DNA of 23,225 nucleotides from DATKHF01 sp035510355 (GCA_035510355.1 DATKHF010000002.1:1-23225); one strand, 5' to 3'. Shown: positions 12,833 to 21,560, counted from the first letter of the stretch. Notes: generated from the letters alone by a model not told the origin. A program made the numbers and translations.

Positions 12833-15800
12833 TATAATTTCTCCAATGGTGCAAAACTGATATTGAGTTTCTTGGTGCCTCTGCCCTTAAAATAAACCGC
12901 AGCGTTATCTCCATCAATTTCCATTACTGTGCCGACGCCAAAAATTTGGTGTCGAACGGCATCGCCTTCATTGAGCTCCGGAATATAGCGAGGTTCGCTA
13001 TCAGCCTGAATGCCTGCCGAGTCATTGACTGGGAAGGCGGAAATTGGAAACGCACTTTGCGAGTCAGTCTGGGCAAATTCACTATCTATTTCACTTAAAA
13101 AACGACTTGGTGGGTTATGTTGCAGGCCGCCGTACAGCATACGACTACTGGCATATATCATGTAAAGTTCTTGTCTAGCCCGGGTCATACCAACGTAACA
13201 AAGCCGACGCTCTTCTTCCATTTCAGCTTGATCATAGAGCGCTCGGCTATGTGGAAAAATCGACTCTTCTAGGCCGACCATAAAAACAACCGGAAATTCT
13301 AGGCCTTTAGCGGCGTGTAGGGTCATCAGGGTTACGGCATTACCGTCAAAATCAGCTTGATCAATGTCACTAATAAGCGCTACTTCTTCCAGAAAACCAG
13401 CCAGACCAACGTCCTGGTAAGACTGAGCCACACTAAGTAGCTCTTTAACGTTTTCTTGACGTGATTCGCCTTGCGGTGTGCCGTCATCGAGGTAATTAAG
13501 ATAATCAAGGCGGCGAACCAATGAGTCAATCAGGGCGGCCGGGGGGGCTTCATCCATGACTTCCCGCAGGGCATTTAACATATCTCCGAGACCACCTAGT
13601 CCTTGTCGAGCCTTATTAGTGAGCGAGCTACACTGTTCTACCTCAGTTAAGCCTTCTACTAACGAGCGGCTAGTGGTCTGTAGCCACTCATAAAAATTGT
13701 CGATGGATTTAGCACCAACCCCACGAGTTGGTATATTGACGATGCGCTCAAAACTGATACGATCAGCCGGTTGATAAATCAACCGTAAATAAGCCATCAA
13801 GTCTTTAATCTCTTTACGGTCGTAAAAGCGTACACCTCCCACAATGCGATACGGAATGCCGTAATGAATAAACGTTTCTTCAATGGAGCGACTTTGGGCG
13901 TTGGTTCGATATAAAACTGCATAGTCGCGGTACCGACGCAGTCCACTGTCAATGCCGTTGCGCAGTCGGCGAACAATTGCCTCGCCTTCAGCCCGTTCAC
14001 TTTGGACTTGGAGAATTTGAACCGGCAAACCACCCTGTTCGACCGTCCATAGTTTTTTATCCGATCGCTGGACGTTTTTGGTGATGATTGCCTGGGCAGC
14101 ATCTAAAATGTGTTTCGTAGACCGATAGTTTTGTTCAAGCTTAATAACTGTGCAATCAGGATGGTCTTTTTCAAAGTTCAAAATATTGCGAAAATCTGCG
14201 CCTCGCCATGAATATACAGAGTTATGAACAGCCACTCCAGATGCAATATAATTATGAACCTTCCCAATATCGAGGTCATACACAAAGCCGGTATAGTCCT
14301 CTTTACTAACCTCTATGACTCGATCATTTATCAGCTCATCATCCTTCATCACGGGAATTTCCATATCTGGATAAACTTGGCCAGCCGGCATAAAGTGAAA
14401 CTTCTGTTTAGTCATAAAGGCGTACTTATTAAACCTGGCTTTGCCAGTATCCTCATTTTTAATTTTTTCGATTAACTGCTCAATCTTGCCATAATCAAGA
14501 TTCTGAACCTCCGCTCGAAGCGTGCCGGCTCGACCGGCTCTTACTGTATAGTCCAGCTTCTCAAAACCCTGTAGATCTCGTCGGTCGGTCGTATTAACAG
14601 AAACTCTACTAGCTGCCCAACTAGTATTATCCGAAATTTGTTTATTTCCCCCAAAGAGAACTATATTTATATTCACGCTTTTACGGCCATTTCTTGTTGT
14701 GGCTTGAGGTATAAAATGCGGATAATCAAATGATAAACCTATGTCTGTCATCAATTTTGCAGCTCTCTCTTTAGTGTCAATTGCTTGATACAACGCGTCA
14801 ATATATTCTTGGCCGAGCCGCATATTTCGATTGCTAAAGGCGTGAAAAACTAACATCGGAATTCCATATGTAAATGCGAAAAGAGCCTCATTGTATACGG
14901 CTTCTTCGCGACTCTTGCAGACTTTGATAATCCACATTAGATCTGCTCTTTCCTGATTGGCTCGTACCCTAAGACCGGTGTCATGCTTTTTCCCATCAAA
15001 CCTAGTTCCTTTGGCTAAACCGATACGATATCCGAAACGTTCTGCGTACATTAAATACACGAAATAGAGTTCCGTTTTGCCCAGTCGCGCGAACAATAGG
15101 TGATTTGGCGTACAGACAAGCTCCTTACCAGAAGCAGTCTTGATGTTGACGAGTTTGCCGTTATATTTAAATTTCTTCTTGGCAGAAACCGGGAAGAAGC
15201 CCGTCGTACCGTAACCACTAGCTGATCTCACCAGCTCTCCCTCTCTTACTTCTTCAATCTTTTTAACGCCACTTTGAGATTCAACAAGACTTCCAGAGGG
15301 GAGACATTGCCAGTCGTCCCCAATGACCATAATATTTTCCTGTTTATTGGTCAGTAGCTTAATGAGTTTGTATTGTGCAGTGTTGGTATCCTGATACTCG
15401 TCAATCATGATGTACTTGAATTGGTTTTGCCATTTTTCACGGATCTCTGTCTGTTTTTGCAGCATACTGACCGTCCGATTAATAAGATCATCAAAATCGA
15501 GAGCTGACGCTTCTTTTAGCTCCCTCTCATAAATAGGATAAACTTTGGCTGCAGCCGTCATGGCCGGGCTGTTCGCCGTTGACTCGTACTGACTGGGGCT
15601 GACCATTTCATTCTTAGCACTACTAATCAGACTTGCCAGTGCCCGGGGAGGAAAGGTTTTTTCATCAATCATCAGTTGTTTGGTAGCGCGCTTAATAGTT
15701 GCAAGTCGATCAGACTCATCAAAAATCACAAAGCTTCGCGGAATGCCGACGTGCTCACCGTCCTGTCGCAAAATGCGAACACAAATACCATGAAACGTAC

Positions 15801-16071
15801 CCATATAGGGCATGAAGGTACGATTGTCGGAATGTTGACCCAGCAATTTTCCAATGCGTTCGCGCATTTCATTCGCAGCCTTATTGGTGAACGTAACGGC
15901 TAAAATATTATATGGGGTGGCTTTGTGGGTAGCGATGATGTGGGCAATACGGTGTGTAAGCGTTTTTGTCTTGCCACTACCCGCGCCAGCTTGAATGAGC
16001 AGTGGACCTTCAGTGGTAGTCACTGCCCGTTGTTGTTCGGGATTAAGCCCCTCTAATACGTCCGTTGGCAT
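12832..16071 (-). CDS. pcrA: UvrD/PcrA-type DNA helicase containing an intein
   Basis: A superfamily 1A 3'-5' helicase for DNA repair and removal of stalled complexes. The 1079-aa frame is 717 aa after removing the intein, normal for PcrA/UvrD. Visible motifs: Q-motif region LNPEQQRAV; Walker A AGAGSGKT (28-35); FTNKAANEMRER; DEYQD (224-228); motif III GDDWQ/SVYSWRGAD, split by the intein; QNYRST; MTLHAAKGLEFPVVF; and YVGMTRAR. The C-terminal segment GDAVRHQIFGVGTV is the Tudor-like tail that in PcrA contacts RNA polymerase. It starts at ATG 16071 with no Shine-Dalgarno; an extended -10-like TGCTAAAAT ends six bases upstream, so it may have its own leaderless promoter. The symbol could equally be uvrD. 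Confidence 0.95.
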   Translation of the reverse strand: MPTDVLEGLNPEQQRAVTTTEGPLLIQAGAGSGKTKTLTHRIAHIIATHKATPYNILAVTFTNKAANEMRERIGKLLGQHSDNRTFMPYMGTFHGICVRILRQDGEHVGIPRSFVIFDESDRLATIKRATKQLMIDEKTFPPRALASLISSAKNEMVSPSQYESTANSPAMTAAAKVYPIYERELKEASALDFDDLINRTVSMLQKQTEIREKWQNQFKYIMIDEYQDTNTAQYKLIKLLTNKQENIMVIGDDWQCLPSGSLVESQSGVKKIEEVREGELVRSASGYGTTGFFPVSAKKKFKYNGKLVNIKTASGKELVCTPNHLLFARLGKTELYFVYLMYAERFGYRIGLAKGTRFDGKKHDTGLRVRANQERADLMWIIKVCKSREEAVYNEALFAFTYGIPMLVFHAFSNRNMRLGQEYIDALYQAIDTKERAAKLMTDIGLSFDYPHFIPQATTRNGRKSVNINIVLFGGNKQISDNTSWAASRVSVNTTDRRDLQGFEKLDYTVRAGRAGTLRAEVQNLDYGKIEQLIEKIKNEDTGKARFNKYAFMTKQKFHFMPAGQVYPDMEIPVMKDDELINDRVIEVSKEDYTGFVYDLDIGKVHNYIASGVAVHNSVYSWRGADFRNILNFEKDHPDCTVIKLEQNYRSTKHILDAAQAIITKNVQRSDKKLWTVEQGGLPVQILQVQSERAEGEAIVRRLRNGIDSGLRRYRDYAVLYRTNAQSRSIEETFIHYGIPYRIVGGVRFYDRKEIKDLMAYLRLIYQPADRISFERIVNIPTRGVGAKSIDNFYEWLQTTSRSLVEGLTEVEQCSSLTNKARQGLGGLGDMLNALREVMDEAPPAALIDSLVRRLDYLNYLDDGTPQGESRQENVKELLSVAQSYQDVGLAGFLEEVALISDIDQADFDGNAVTLMTLHAAKGLEFPVVFMVGLEESIFPHSRALYDQAEMEEERRLCYVGMTRARQELYMIYASSRMLYGGLQHNPPSRFLSEIDSEFAQTDSQSAFPISAFPVNDSAGIQADSEPRYIPELNEGDAVRHQIFGVGTVMEIDGDNAAVYFKGRGTKKLNISFAPLEKL
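14221..15306 (-). other. Intein inserted in helicase motif III (362 aa) with GIY-YIG-like insert
   Basis: A protein intron occupies residues 256-617 of the helicase. It begins with Cys (CLPSGSLVES) directly after GDDWQ and ends with VAVHN before Ser618. Removing it restores GDDWQSVYSWRGAD. Splicing blocks are visible: block A at the start, block B with CTPNHLLF (about 320-327), block F YTGFVYDLDI, and block G with the terminal His-Asn. The insert between B and F has no LAGLIDADG motif. It has YFVYLMYAERFGYRIGLA (336-353), followed by Arg residues and by SREEAVYNEALFAFTYGIP. This fits a GIY-YIG nuclease layout with a candidate catalytic Glu. Splicing competence is likely since all terminal residues are intact; nuclease activity is inference. 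Confidence 0.92.
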
Positions 16072-16113
16072 CCATCTATTTTAGCATTTAGTGCGGATAG
16101 AAACTTTGAACGC

Positions 16114-16683
16114 TTACGGCCTGTGACCAAAGAAATGCGTATGAGGGATGTTATTTGTTGTGGTAGTTTTGAGAACGCCGGCGTCAAGCAGCATGTCAAC
16201 TAGCGCAATAACAATTATAAGCAACGTCAATATAAACCACGTTCGGCGCCAAAAGGTTATCGAGTGACGATGCCGTGCAACTACAATTTTAGAAGGTTCA
16301 GTGGGCCCGACAGTGTCTGGCGTAATAAGTCCGGCAGTAACTGCTGGCGTATCAGGGACCAGTGGTACGGTGCTGGAGAGTTCGCCGGTATCCGATATCG
16401 CCAGCTCTTTTGGTGGTGCTTCAGGTTTAACAGGTTTTGAATCGGGGGCTAGTTCCCTCGTTGGCTCAGCCTGAGTCACCGACTTGTCGGCTGATTCTGA
16501 GTGAATTGGTATCTTCGCTGGTTCAGGTGGCTTATTATCCGCAGCCATGAGCATTGGATCAGGTTGTTCCGGTTGATTCACGGTAACGATAGGACGGCTC
16601 GTCGGTGAAGCCGCAGTTTTATGAGGTGGCACTACATCAAAAAACTTCTTTCCTGGTTCAGCTGGTTGGGTAGGTTTATTCAT
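16114..16683 (-). CDS. Proline-rich tail-anchored membrane protein
   Basis: A 189-aa protein of unknown function. Residues 1-135 are Pro/Glu/Lys/Thr-rich and probably disordered, and they carry no signal peptide. A single strongly hydrophobic segment (about 146-168, WFILTLLIIVIALVDMLLDAGV) lies near the C-terminus behind a basic stretch (VARHRHSITFWRR). A short tail ending HTHFFGHRP follows. The positive residues before the helix suggest a cytoplasmic N-terminal region and a short external tail. Its ATG overlaps the tpiA stop by four bases (16680-16683), so it is translationally coupled to glycolysis genes. No family is recognised. Confidence 0.8.
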   Translation of the reverse strand: MNKPTQPAEPGKKFFDVVPPHKTAASPTSRPIVTVNQPEQPDPMLMAADNKPPEPAKIPIHSESADKSVTQAEPTRELAPDSKPVKPEAPPKELAISDTGELSSTVPLVPDTPAVTAGLITPDTVGPTEPSKIVVARHRHSITFWRRTWFILTLLIIVIALVDMLLDAGVLKTTTTNNIPHTHFFGHRP

Positions 16684-17489
16684 GATTTACTTCCGGCTTT
16701 GGCTTCGGCATGCTGCAAACGTTCAGCGGCCGCAACCATACCAGAGAATTCTACATAATTCAGGCTAGCACCGCCAGGCAAAAGGCCATCTATCCCAGAT
16801 ACTGATAGATAACTCGTGGCATTTTCAGCGTCAGAACTGCCGCCATATATAACCCGCATGCTCCCGGCCGCCCTCGCACCATACAGTTCACTGACATTGT
16901 GGCGAATAAACGCAGCTACATCGGCGACTTCATCAGGCGTCGCAATTTCATGATGAGCAAAATCAGTGCCACTACTAATTGCCCAGACTGGTTCGTAGGC
17001 AACGACTAATGATTCAATCTCATTACCTGTTAAATCGGCAATAGCAGTTGTTAGCTGATCGTGGATTACCTGTTTGGTTTCATGGGCTTCGTGTTCACGT
17101 TTGGTTTCACCGATACATAAGATCGGCGTAATGTCATTGCGCACACAAGCTGCTACCTTAGCTCGCACCATCGGCAAGTCTTCATGAAAATACCGACGCC
17201 GTTCAGAATGTCCAACAATTGCGTACTCGACGAGGTCACGAAGCATCGCAAAACTCACTTCACCAGTGTAGGCCCCCTCATCAACATCAAAAGCGTCCTG
17301 AGATGCCAAGCGAAATTTACGACGGTCAATCTCTAGACTAAGCGGCTGGAGCGCCAGCATACTGGGCGCTAAAACTACTTCAACACTACGCTCAACTTTA
17401 ATCTGCTCATTGAGACGATGAACGAGTAAGCTGGCCTGTTGCACGGTAAGGTGCATTTTCCAATTACCAACTATGAGTTTTTTGCGCAT
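16680..17489 (-). CDS. tpiA: Triosephosphate isomerase
   Basis: TpiA interconverts dihydroxyacetone phosphate and glyceraldehyde 3-phosphate in glycolysis. The 269-aa length is slightly above the usual ~250. Catalytic residues are present: Asn9 and Lys11 in GNWKMH, His94 in VGHSERR, and Glu166 in AYEPVWAI. The phosphate-binding YGGSSD and GLLPGGASL are near the end. The active-site lid after the catalytic Glu reads ISSGTDFAHHEIATP, a few residues longer than the usual GTGKxATP. This is the main oddity and explains part of the extra length. It starts five bases after the pgk stop and overlaps the next gene, so the three form one unit. Confidence 0.96.
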   Translation of the reverse strand: MRKKLIVGNWKMHLTVQQASLLVHRLNEQIKVERSVEVVLAPSMLALQPLSLEIDRRKFRLASQDAFDVDEGAYTGEVSFAMLRDLVEYAIVGHSERRRYFHEDLPMVRAKVAACVRNDITPILCIGETKREHEAHETKQVIHDQLTTAIADLTGNEIESLVVAYEPVWAISSGTDFAHHEIATPDEVADVAAFIRHNVSELYGARAAGSMRVIYGGSSDAENATSYLSVSGIDGLLPGGASLNYVEFSGMVAAAERLQHAEAKAGSKS

Positions 17490-17494
17490 ACCGC

Positions 17495-18796
17495 TTATTG
17501 TACACCCGTTGTTTTATCAAGTAGCGCCGCTACGCCCGGTAGTGTACCCCCGGCCATCAGCTCTAAACTCGCACCGCCGCCAGTAGAAACATGGTCAAAC
17601 GAATCAACCAGATGTCGTTCTTCAATATAGCCTACCGTGTCACCACCGCCAACTAACGAGAACGGCCGATGACCAAATTGGCCAAGCATGGCTTCAATAA
17701 GTAACTCCGTACCATGAGCAAATGGACCAATCGGTCCTTGCAGTCCGACCGTTTCGGTAACACCCATCGTTCCATTCCAAACAACTGTCCCAGATAACTG
17801 TAAGGCTCCAGCCACGAACGCTCCGCTAAAGGGACCAATATCTAAAATCATCTCATCGTCGGTAATGTGTCGTGAAGCTTCGGGCGGACGCTTCGGATAG
17901 CTTTCGATATCAGCAATAACGTGGGCGCTCCAATCAACGATGCGGGTTTTAGCGATTTTATCAAGGCTCGTCGCAACTACAGCATCTTGTGGAATATAGA
18001 ATATGAAGCTCTGTTTAGCGGCTTTGGCTTTAGCCCGAGCTATGACATCTTTAGCGATTGCTTTATCATCAGGTTCAACTTTGCTTTTGGCGATAGGGAT
18101 ACCCTCGGCCATCAAGAAAACATTGGCCATGGCACCGCCAATAGCGACAAAGTCAGCAATATCGATGAATTTGTTAAGGACATCAATTTTATCGGCAATT
18201 TTAGCACCACCAATTATGGCCGCCAGAGGCCGCTTCGGATTCTCCATAACGTTGGTAATCGTATCAACTTCCTTTTCCAGTAGCAGTCCAGCAACGCTGG
18301 GCAGGTGATGAGTGATGGCCTCAGTGCTAGCATGAGCTCGGTGCACGACACCAAAGCCATCCTGCACGAATACATCGGCTAAGGCCGCCAGCTGCTTGGC
18401 AAAGCCATCATCATTCGCCTCCTCTTCAGGGTGAAATCGTAAGTTCTCCAGTACCAGAATTTGACCAGACTTGAGATTACTTGCGGCTTTTTTGACGCGC
18501 TCACCAATGCAATCTGGCACAAATTCAACATCAACGTTAAGTAGTTCTTTTAATCGTTTGGCTACAGGAAAAAGACTTAGCTTAGCATTTGGCTTGCCAT
18601 CCGGCCGGCCCAGGTGCGAACATATAATAAGTGTAACATTTTGACTGAGTAAATACTTGATAGTTGGTAAGGATTGTTGGATACGATAATCATCAGTAAT
18701 CTGGCCGTTGTCATCAACGGGCACATTATAGTCAGCTCTGAGCAGAACTCGCTTGCCCTTCAGATCGATGTCTTTAACGGTTTGTTTAGTAAACAT
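17495..18796 (-). CDS. pgk: Phosphoglycerate kinase
   Basis: Pgk transfers the phosphate of 1,3-bisphosphoglycerate to ADP, the first ATP-forming step of glycolysis. The 433-aa protein has the substrate-binding RADYNVPVDDNG (about 20-31) and SHLGRPDGK (about 60-68), LVLENLRFHPEE, the hinge region around GGAKIADKIDVL, the adenylate-binding NGTMGVTE-type segment, and the C-terminal GGGDTVG and STGGGASLELMAG motifs. It is a little longer than the typical ~395-aa bacterial enzyme, with extra residues in the C-terminal nucleotide domain. It starts 18 bp after pyk and is followed directly by tpiA. Confidence 0.96.
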   Translation of the reverse strand: MFTKQTVKDIDLKGKRVLLRADYNVPVDDNGQITDDYRIQQSLPTIKYLLSQNVTLIICSHLGRPDGKPNAKLSLFPVAKRLKELLNVDVEFVPDCIGERVKKAASNLKSGQILVLENLRFHPEEEANDDGFAKQLAALADVFVQDGFGVVHRAHASTEAITHHLPSVAGLLLEKEVDTITNVMENPKRPLAAIIGGAKIADKIDVLNKFIDIADFVAIGGAMANVFLMAEGIPIAKSKVEPDDKAIAKDVIARAKAKAAKQSFIFYIPQDAVVATSLDKIAKTRIVDWSAHVIADIESYPKRPPEASRHITDDEMILDIGPFSGAFVAGALQLSGTVVWNGTMGVTETVGLQGPIGPFAHGTELLIEAMLGQFGHRPFSLVGGGDTVGYIEERHLVDSFDHVSTGGGASLELMAGGTLPGVAALLDKTTGVQ

Positions 18797-18814
18797 TGCC
18801 CACCCGTTCTTGGT

Positions 18815-20257
18815 TTATTCCAGTACTCGTACCTTTATTGTATCAGTTGTGCCGACCACGCCTGGATAACGACCACTGGCTACTACCAAAATATCACCTT
18901 TTTTTAAAACTTTCTTATCTCTCAGCCAATCCGTCAGCTTAGTCGCAGCTTGCTTGTCAATCGGACGGACATAACTTCGGGCACCATAGACGATAGCTAA
19001 CTGCTGCGCTACTCGAATATCATTAGTAACAGCAATGAGTGGAATTTCTGGTCGTCGACACGCTAGTTGAAGAACCGTCGCTCCGGAACGTGTTTCAGCC
19101 ACGATAGCTTTAGCATGAACATTGTTAGCTAAATCAATAATGGCATTACTGATAGCGCTTTGACGAGTATGTTCTTCGATAGTTGGAAAAACAGCTTTCA
19201 GCGGAGCATTTTCTTCGGTATAGCGGATGACCCGTCGCATCATGGCAACTGCTTCTGTGGGATATTTACCGCTAGCCGTTTCATCGCTCAACATGACACA
19301 GTCAGCTCCAACTAACACTGCCGTCGCCACATCTGAAACCTCGGCACGAGTCGGTTCAGGTGTATCGGTCATACTGGCTAGCATCTGAGTAGCCACAATC
19401 GTTGGTTTAGCATACTCGAAACCGAGCCCAATAATACGTCGTTGTACGATAGGAACTGACTCTGGCGGTGTTTCCACCGCTAAATCACCGCGAGCGATCA
19501 TTAGTGCATCAGCTGCTTTAACAATCGATTCGATATTTTCCACGGCAGCAGCAGTTTCAATCTTGGCAATAATCTTAGCGGCGCTGCCGAGGTTCTTAAG
19601 CAAGCGGCGGAGATGTTCAATATCGTCGGCCGTCTGTACAAAACTGAGTGCCACATAGTCAATATCAGTGCCAGAGCCAAACGATATGTCTTTTTTATCT
19701 TTAGCAGTAATAATGTCACCACCGAAATCAGTATCGGGCAGGTTCATGCCTTTCCGCTTAATAAGTATGCCGTCGTTCTCAGCACGGGCATACACGACAC
19801 CGTCTTGAACACTGGTGATCGTTGTGCGAATCTTGCCATCATAAATATAGAGTCGTTCGCCACGTTTCACTTTTTTACTTAAATCGTACTGTACAGGTAC
19901 CAACTCACTATCGCTAACACCGTATGCAAAACCTAATGTCTGACCTGTTCGAACGTTAATAATCCCCTCGAAGTCACCAAGACGGATTTTGGGTCCTTGT
20001 AAATCTTGAATAATGGCCACTGGCTTGCCCTGCTCAAGGGCAGCTTGTCTAATCCAGGTAATTTGCTGCGTTCGTTCCTCTTCGTTGCCATGGCTAAAAT
20101 TAAGCCGTAACCCATTGGCGCCTTTTTTAATGAGATCCAGAATAGCATCATAGCTGTTGGTTGCGGGACCAACAGTAGCAATTATCTTAACCCGTTTCAG
20201 AGCGTGGAGTGGCCCACTAGGTACAAGATGTGTCAATTTGTCTTCAGCATGAGGCAT
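18815..20257 (-). CDS. pyk: Pyruvate kinase
   Basis: Pyk converts phosphoenolpyruvate and ADP to pyruvate and ATP, the last step of glycolysis. The 480-aa length is standard for the core enzyme without an extra PEP-utiliser domain. Visible motifs: KIIATVGPAT near the start, GLRLNFSHG, IQDLQGPKIRLG (substrate and metal loop), the active-site Lys in IAKIET, metal-binding IARGDLAVE, and ATQMLASMTD. The C-terminal domain (from about 360) has the SGATVLQLACRRPEIP pattern. The 21-aa N-terminal lead before KRVKIIATVG is longer than usual. It starts at ATG 20257. It heads the run pyk-pgk-tpiA. Confidence 0.96.
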   Translation of the reverse strand: MPHAEDKLTHLVPSGPLHALKRVKIIATVGPATNSYDAILDLIKKGANGLRLNFSHGNEEERTQQITWIRQAALEQGKPVAIIQDLQGPKIRLGDFEGIINVRTGQTLGFAYGVSDSELVPVQYDLSKKVKRGERLYIYDGKIRTTITSVQDGVVYARAENDGILIKRKGMNLPDTDFGGDIITAKDKKDISFGSGTDIDYVALSFVQTADDIEHLRRLLKNLGSAAKIIAKIETAAAVENIESIVKAADALMIARGDLAVETPPESVPIVQRRIIGLGFEYAKPTIVATQMLASMTDTPEPTRAEVSDVATAVLVGADCVMLSDETASGKYPTEAVAMMRRVIRYTEENAPLKAVFPTIEEHTRQSAISNAIIDLANNVHAKAIVAETRSGATVLQLACRRPEIPLIAVTNDIRVAQQLAIVYGARSYVRPIDKQAATKLTDWLRDKKVLKKGDILVVASGRYPGVVGTTDTIKVRVLE

Positions 20258-20381
20258 GTTTATTATTCCCGCCCAAATTTATTAGCTATTCCTTCTGTTA
20301 AATTAGTATATATTGTCAACCCCGCAAAGACCAATAATTAACACGGATATGAACTTTCGCTACGTTATATACCAGCTACTG

Positions 20382-20410
20382 TTGTAAAAAATAGTAATGT
20401 ATCCTATTAT
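20382..20410 (+). promoter_or_regulatory. Predicted promoter of the 184-aa membrane protein
   Basis: TTGTAA (20382-20387), a 17-bp spacer and TATTAT (20405-20410). The gene follows after a ~30-nt leader with AAGGAA before the ATG. Confidence 0.55.
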
Positions 20411-20448
20411 GCTTATGGCTTGTAAATTAAAAGTAAAAAGGAAATAAC

Positions 20449-21003
20449 ATGGCTGTTTCAGCAAAAAATAGACGTAAAATCATTGATAAGCTCCTCGTAT
20501 CGCTTGGTATTATCGGTGCTGTAGTTTTAATTGGTATGGGTAGTTTAGCGTGGTGGACATACTCATTTACTTCAAGTAACGTTCGAACTCAACTAGCAGA
20601 ACAAAAGATATATTTCCCGCCTAAGGGCAGCCCGGAGTTGGCTAGCCCGCAAATCGGTCCTTTTCTTGACCAGTATGCCGGCCAGCAACTCTTAACTGGA
20701 CCGGAAGCCAAAGCCTATGCAGATCACTTTATTGCTGTTCATCTCTCAGAAGTGGCTGATGGTCAAACATATGCTCAAGTAAGTGCTGAACTTCAGGCAA
20801 ATCCCACGAACCCACAGCTCCAGCAGGAAGCCCAAGTATTGTTCCAAGGTGAAACAGCACGCGGCTTACTCCTTGGTAATGCCTATGCCTTTTCTAATAT
20901 CGCATATGTTGCTGAGGTAATTGCTATCGTTCTACTCGTTGCTGGTGGTCTTATGTTACTGCTGGTCATGATGGGCCTGGCGCATATAGCCAAGTCTCTA
21001 TAG
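20449..21003 (+). CDS. Two-helix membrane protein of an actinobacterial type
   Basis: A 184-aa membrane protein. One helix is near the N-terminus (about 14-39), a 100-residue outer or periplasmic-side domain follows, and a second helix lies near the C-terminus (about 152-178). The middle has distinctive segments: QKIYFPPKGSPEL, LTGPEAKAYADHFIAVHL, TYAQVSAEL, and LFQGETARGLLLGNAYAF. I recall this FPPK / TG-x-A-x-AYA-x-FI / LF-x-GE-x-x-RG-LL pattern from hypothetical membrane proteins of Actinobacteria. That is family memory, not a search. The start at ATG 20449 has AAGGAA at good spacing. The function is unknown. Saccharibacteria live on actinobacterial hosts, so gene exchange is a natural explanation. 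Confidence 0.8.
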   Translation: MAVSAKNRRKIIDKLLVSLGIIGAVVLIGMGSLAWWTYSFTSSNVRTQLAEQKIYFPPKGSPELASPQIGPFLDQYAGQQLLTGPEAKAYADHFIAVHLSEVADGQTYAQVSAELQANPTNPQLQQEAQVLFQGETARGLLLGNAYAFSNIAYVAEVIAIVLLVAGGLMLLLVMMGLAHIAKSL

Positions 21004-21019
21004 ATAATTAACTGGTCAA

Positions 21020-21051
21020 TTAATAGCTATATGTCATAATATAGCTATTAA
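21020..21051. repeat. Perfect 13-bp inverted repeat ending on the start codon of the next gene
   Basis: TTAATAGCTATAT (21020-21032) and ATATAGCTATTAA (21039-21051) are exact inverted copies around a 6-nt centre. The last base is the A of the ATG at 21051. It may be an operator, or an RNA stem that hides the start codon. No T-tract follows, so a terminator is unlikely. Confidence 0.7.
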
Positions 21052-21560
21052 TGAAATCCCTGAAATATAGCAGCAAAGGATCAATATACTACATACTAGG
21101 ATTAATTGTGGTGATTGCTGTCCTTTTAGTAATCTTTGTATCATTAGAAAAAGCTCACAAAACCCAGCCTATGGCCGTCGACAAGTCGGCTTGTACGGCT
21201 CAGCAGTTTAGCGTTGGTAGTTCGGGGGTATGCGTAAAAGATATACAAACAATGGCTAATTTCATACAAACGGACGGGTTAACGGTCTGCTCACTACAGG
21301 GCGGTCACACACTGAGTATCAGTGGTCAATATGATACAGCAACACAGAATCAAGTGAAGCTTATACAAAACTGGGCACAGTGTTATACGCACGAAGAAGG
21401 TTCAAAAGCTACTATTCCGACTAATGGAATTGTTGCCGTTAATGCCTGGCCTGTATTTTGCGACTACGCTTATCAGTTTGCTACTCACAATCCAAATAGC
21501 GCTTCACCATACACAAAAGCTACGCAGCAAGCGGGTATGAACGCAGGCTGTAGCCAATAG
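21051..21560 (+). CDS. Membrane-anchored protein with peptidoglycan-binding-like domain, six cysteines
   Basis: A 169-aa protein with one N-terminal membrane segment (about 11-31) and an outer domain of about 125 residues. The domain pattern FSVGSSGVCVKDIQTMANFI, then LSISGQYDTATQNQVKLIQNWA, then PTNGIVAVNAWPVFC, resembles the type-1 peptidoglycan-binding domain, whose helices carry a G-x-x-G-x-x-V-x-x-LQ and a G-x-FD-x-x-T-x-x-AV-x-x-FQ signature. Six cysteines lie in the outer domain, so disulfides are probable. No Shine-Dalgarno is present, and the start codon touches a perfect inverted repeat. It lies 47 bp after the preceding gene. A cell-wall binding role is plausible; the domain call is by pattern. 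Confidence 0.72.
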   Translation: MKSLKYSSKGSIYYILGLIVVIAVLLVIFVSLEKAHKTQPMAVDKSACTAQQFSVGSSGVCVKDIQTMANFIQTDGLTVCSLQGGHTLSISGQYDTATQNQVKLIQNWAQCYTHEEGSKATIPTNGIVAVNAWPVFCDYAYQFATHNPNSASPYTKATQQAGMNAGCSQ

